DNA of 16,844 nt from Pseudomonadales bacterium (GTDB lineage: Bacteria > Pseudomonadota > Gammaproteobacteria > Pseudomonadales > Pseudohongiellaceae), in assembly GCA_031277435.1 (NCBI GenBank), contig JAITMI010000145.1, positions 1-16,844 on the forward strand. Direction: 5' to 3'. The position numbers and the translations under genes are program-made. Positions 14,646 through 16,844 of the stretch are shown piece by piece. The notes under the pieces were generated by a model. The model was given only the letters and a program-made list of their open reading frames with translations. It was not told the origin of the DNA and searched no databases. Within the stretch, counting starts at the first letter, position 1, and each line of letters starts with the position of its first letter.

Positions 14646-14806
14646 TACCGCTTGGACCAAGCTCTCTCTCGCCGTCATGGCCCGGCTTGACCGGGCCATC
14701 CATTTCGCGCCCGGCGTGTTGGGCTTCGCTGCGCTCAGCGCCAACCTACCAGCGTCTCAGCGCCGCCATTTCATTTGTGGATGGTCCGGTCCAATATATT
14801 GATCTC
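14646..14806. repeat. Repeat-filled gap with two different palindromes
   Basis: A palindrome ATGGCCCG ... CGGGCCAT spans 14677-14699 (8-bp arms, 7-nt loop). It is followed at 14718-14747 by the second copy of the GTTGG ... CCAAC repeat found in the pilC-pilD gap. On the minus strand that copy has an intact head GTAGGTTGG, so it is a GTAG-type REP. The trailing motif TCATTTGTGGA is at 14771-14781. The frame is open across this gap into the next gene, but the residues it would encode come from repeats and are not counted as coding. Confidence 0.8.
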
Positions 14807-15925
14807 ATGCAAAAAACCGACCTCTGCATCGTAGGCGCTTCCTATGCCGGGCTGTCTTGCGCCAGGGCGGCGGCGGCGCGCGGGCTTGATGTTACCGTGC
14901 TCGAAGCCAAGCCGGCGCTGGGCTTGCGGCCTCATACCACTGGCATTTTGGTGCAGGAGGCGCTCGACCATCTGCCGCCAGAGTTGCCAAGCGCGTTATT
15001 GCGCCCGGTGCGCGGGGTGCGTTTGTATTCGCCGTCGCTGCGCAGTTTTGATTTGCAGTGCAAAAATTACGCCTTTTGCGCCGCGGATACGCCCGCGCTG
15101 TTGCGCTGGATGGCGGAAGATTTGTGCCGCCAACATGCCTCGGTGAGCGTGCGCACCAAGGCGCGCTTTCAAGGCGCGCGGGAACAGGAAGGCGGTTTGT
15201 ATCTGCCAGCGCAGGACTTGTTCAGCCGTTATCTCGTCGGCGCGGACGGCGCGCGTTCGTCGGTGGCCCGGCATTTCAAGCTCGGCAGAAATCGTGATTA
15301 TCTGATCGGTATGGAATTGGAATTCACCGGCCACGCGCATTGCGACGAGCGCTTCTTGCACGTTTTCGTGGATAGCGAGCTGGCGCCCGGTTACATCGGC
15401 TGGGTGGTGCCGGGCGTTGGCATTACGCAAGTGGGCCTGGCTTGCCGTTATCCGGCGCATCTGGCGATAGAAAAATTTCTGGAAAAAATCCGCCCGATTT
15501 TTGATTTTTCCACGCTCCGCGCGCTGGAGCGGCGCGGCGGCTTGATTCCCGTCGGCGGCGTGGTGAGCCCGCTGGCCAATCGCCATGCGCTTTTGGTGGG
15601 CGACGCCGCCGGCATGGTGTCGCCACTCACCGCTGGCGGTATTCACAAGGCGCTTGAACTTGGCGCGCTGGCCGGGGCGGCGGTGGCGCAGCATCTGCAA
15701 GGGCAAGGCCCAAGCCCCGAACGCGCCGTGCTGGCCGCCGCGCCGCGTTATCGCGTCAAACGGCAATTGCGGCGTTTGGCGAATCGCGGGGTGTCCAATG
15801 CCTTCGTCGAGCGCGTGTTCGGCAACGTGCTTTTTCAGCGTTTCGCGCAGTTGGTATTTTTTCATCACCAGGGACTGCTCAGCCGCGAGGGCTGGAGCGC
15901 GGTAATGGGCAAGGATGGCGAATAG
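14807..15925 (+). CDS. FAD-dependent oxidoreductase of the geranylgeranyl-reductase type
   Basis: The 372-residue product is a class A-like flavoprotein. An N-terminal dinucleotide fold has IVGASYAGLSCA (GASYAG at 10-15) and the strand-ending E33. The GADGARS motif is at 145-151, PGYIGWVVPG (194-203) is the pattern seen in geranylgeranyl reductases, and VGDAAGMVSPLTAGGIHKAL (264-283) is the FAD ribityl-binding motif. The C-terminus is shorter than in chlorophyll-pathway GGR. Such enzymes reduce isoprenoid chains or act as hydroxylases, and the substrate cannot be read from the sequence. The ATG at 14807 starts exactly at the expected fold, and the upstream extension to 14687 is repeat DNA. 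No strong ribosome binding site is seen. Confidence 0.85.
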   Translation: MQKTDLCIVGASYAGLSCARAAAARGLDVTVLEAKPALGLRPHTTGILVQEALDHLPPELPSALLRPVRGVRLYSPSLRSFDLQCKNYAFCAADTPALLRWMAEDLCRQHASVSVRTKARFQGAREQEGGLYLPAQDLFSRYLVGADGARSSVARHFKLGRNRDYLIGMELEFTGHAHCDERFLHVFVDSELAPGYIGWVVPGVGITQVGLACRYPAHLAIEKFLEKIRPIFDFSTLRALERRGGLIPVGGVVSPLANRHALLVGDAAGMVSPLTAGGIHKALELGALAGAAVAQHLQGQGPSPERAVLAAAPRYRVKRQLRRLANRGVSNAFVERVFGNVLFQRFAQLVFFHHQGLLSREGWSAVMGKDGE

Positions 15926-15950
15926 CCGCGCCTTATTCGCCAACGGCCGC

Positions 15951-15966
15951 TATAATGTATCTACAT
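15951..15966 (+). promoter_or_regulatory. -10 box and overlapping operator candidate of the toxin-antitoxin operon
   Basis: TATAAT at 15951-15956 is a perfect -10 hexamer 31 nt before the antitoxin ATG. No good -35 is visible at 17 nt. ATGTATCTACAT (15955-15966), with 5-bp inverted arms, overlaps its end and is a natural place for autorepression by the antitoxin. Confidence 0.5.
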
Positions 15967-15986
15967 GTTTATACGGCGAGGCCATC

Positions 15987-16235
15987 ATGAAACTGCAAGT
16001 AGCGAAATGGGGTAACAGCCTAGCCCTGCGCTTGCCCAGTGAATACACCCGCAAAGCCGGCTTGGCCGAAGGGGACAGCGTTGATGCTTCGATAACGCCA
16101 ACTGGAGAAATCACGCTGACCCCAGCCAAACCCTTCGACAAGGCCGCATTTCTGATCCGCACCCGCAAACGGCGCGCCGTGATGCCGCTGACTGAAGCGA
16201 CGGTCGAATCCATGCGCGATGAGGCGCGTTACTGA
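15987..16235 (+). CDS. AbrB/MazE-family antitoxin
   Basis: An 82-residue antitoxin. The N-terminal swapped-hairpin DNA-binding domain is recognisable from VAKWGNSLALRLPSEYTRKAG and the GDSV ... GEITLTPA strands. The C-terminal part (about 50-82), with IRTRKRRAVMPLTEATVESMRDEARY, would wrap around and inhibit the toxin. The ATG at 15987 has GAGG about 6 nt upstream and starts exactly at the domain, and the upstream in-frame ATG at 15915 lies inside the preceding gene. Its stop overlaps the toxin start (TGATG). It is expected to repress its own promoter as antitoxin or as toxin-antitoxin complex. Confidence 0.88.
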   Translation: MKLQVAKWGNSLALRLPSEYTRKAGLAEGDSVDASITPTGEITLTPAKPFDKAAFLIRTRKRRAVMPLTEATVESMRDEARY

Positions 16236-16660
16236 TGATCTATCTCGATACCAGCGCCGCCGTGCCGCTGTTCGTGTCCGAACCGTCGAGCGCCGCCGTT
16301 GATCTCTGGTACGAAGGCTGCGCTGATACCCTGGTTGCTTCCGATTGGATCGTGACCGAATTCGCCAGCGCCCTGGCGCTGAAAGAGCGCGCCGGGATGC
16401 TGGCGGCCAAGGACGCGCGCGCAGCCTGGCGTGAGTTCGAGGCATTTTGTGATGCGGGCCTGCGCCTCTTACCACTGAGCCGCGCCACCTTCCATGACGC
16501 GGCCATGCTCACCCGTCAGCACGCGCATGGTCTGCGCGCGGGTGATGCGCTGCATTTGGCGGCGGCGCTGGAACTTGACGTAACCAGTTTTGCCACGCTC
16601 GACTTGAAACAGGCCAATAATGCCAGGCGGATGAAGTTGCGCACGGTAGAGTTTTTCTAA
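16235..16660 (+). CDS. vapC: PIN-domain ribonuclease toxin (VapC family)
   Basis: A 141-residue PIN-domain protein, predicted to be a Mg/Mn-dependent RNase that cuts specific RNAs when free of its antitoxin. The acidic active-site residues are all visible: D5 in YLDTSA, E42 in VTEF, D104 in RAGDALHLA and D123 in FATLD. Length is normal for VapC. The ATG overlaps the antitoxin stop by one base, so the two are translationally coupled. The pairing of an AbrB/MazE-fold antitoxin with a PIN toxin is a recognised VapBC type. No sign of truncation or lost catalytic residue. Confidence 0.92.
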   Translation: MIYLDTSAAVPLFVSEPSSAAVDLWYEGCADTLVASDWIVTEFASALALKERAGMLAAKDARAAWREFEAFCDAGLRLLPLSRATFHDAAMLTRQHAHGLRAGDALHLAAALELDVTSFATLDLKQANNARRMKLRTVEFF

Positions 16661-16736
16661 GATCTTGTCCGCCAGCGCGATTAGCGGTAAAAAATCGCGA
16701 GCTTCACTGAATCAACACAAGGTACGGAGTCAGGTC

Positions 16737-16844
16737 ATGGAAAAAAGCTATGTCTCGAAGGTGGATACTTGGCTGATCGTTGGGGCAAGTTTGTCGCTGC
16801 TTTTCTTTGCCTCGGTGACGGGCTTCAGTTTTTATGTCGCCTAT
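16737..16844 (+). CDS. Membrane protein N-terminus (cut by window edge)
   Basis: Only the first 36 residues are present, with no stop before the window end. MEKSYVSKVDTWLIVGAS is followed by a strongly hydrophobic stretch (about residues 12-36), so this is a membrane protein. The SKVDTWL opening resembles the start of bacterial PH-domain membrane proteins, but too little is visible to be sure. GGAG lies about 9 nt before the ATG. It stands 76 nt after vapC, and that gap has only a weak 6-bp inverted repeat (GCGATT / AATCGC). Confidence 0.6.
   Translation, partial: MEKSYVSKVDTWLIVGASLSLLFFASVTGFSFYVAY

Noticed and set aside
14996..15943. 315-codon open frame on the minus strand
   Set aside because: Antisense to the FAD oxidoreductase, whose flavin motifs are clear.

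Overview
The window is GC-rich, densely coding DNA from a proteobacterium. A gamma- or betaproteobacterium is most likely: the pilB-pilC-pilD-coaE order, the gspGHIJK pseudopilin run, a Wzm/Wzt-type exporter and GTAG-headed REP palindromes all fit those classes. The sequence alone does not decide genus or class.

Left part (1-10,234), all on the minus strand and read from right to left. A tight run of five type II secretion pseudopilin genes (gspG, gspH, gspI, gspJ, gspK) leads directly into an ABC-2 polysaccharide exporter (wzm-like permease, wzt-like ATPase) and a GNAT acetyltransferase. Every junction from gspG to the GNAT gene overlaps or is 4 nt apart, so these eight genes look like one transcription unit. 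After a 131-nt gap come the type IV pilus genes pilB, pilC and pilD, then the start of coaE, which is cut by the window edge. PilD is the peptidase expected to process the pseudopilins as well as type IV prepilins, so the two fibre systems are functionally linked. The unusual point is that Wzm/Wzt/GNAT occupy the place where gspL/gspM/gspN would commonly follow gspK.

Right part (10,381-16,844), mostly plus strand. It starts with a small DUF4282 membrane protein diverging from gspG, followed by a terminator shared with a convergent DUF1016 (YhcG-like) PD-(D/E)XK nuclease gene. Then comes a run of detoxification/redox genes (beta-class glutathione S-transferase, GNAT acetyltransferase, ChrR-like FMN reductase). 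Next are two tandem paralogous small membrane proteins of unknown function separated by a REP doublet, then a repeat-rich gap, a geranylgeranyl-reductase-like FAD oxidoreductase, a MazE/AbrB-type antitoxin with a PIN (VapC) toxin, and the N-terminus of a membrane protein cut by the window edge.

Palindromic repeats are concentrated at 996-1147, 14,005-14,147 and 14,646-14,806. A perfect 25-nt palindrome lies inside the DUF1016 coding sequence. No rRNA, tRNA, CRISPR array, transposase or integrase gene was seen.
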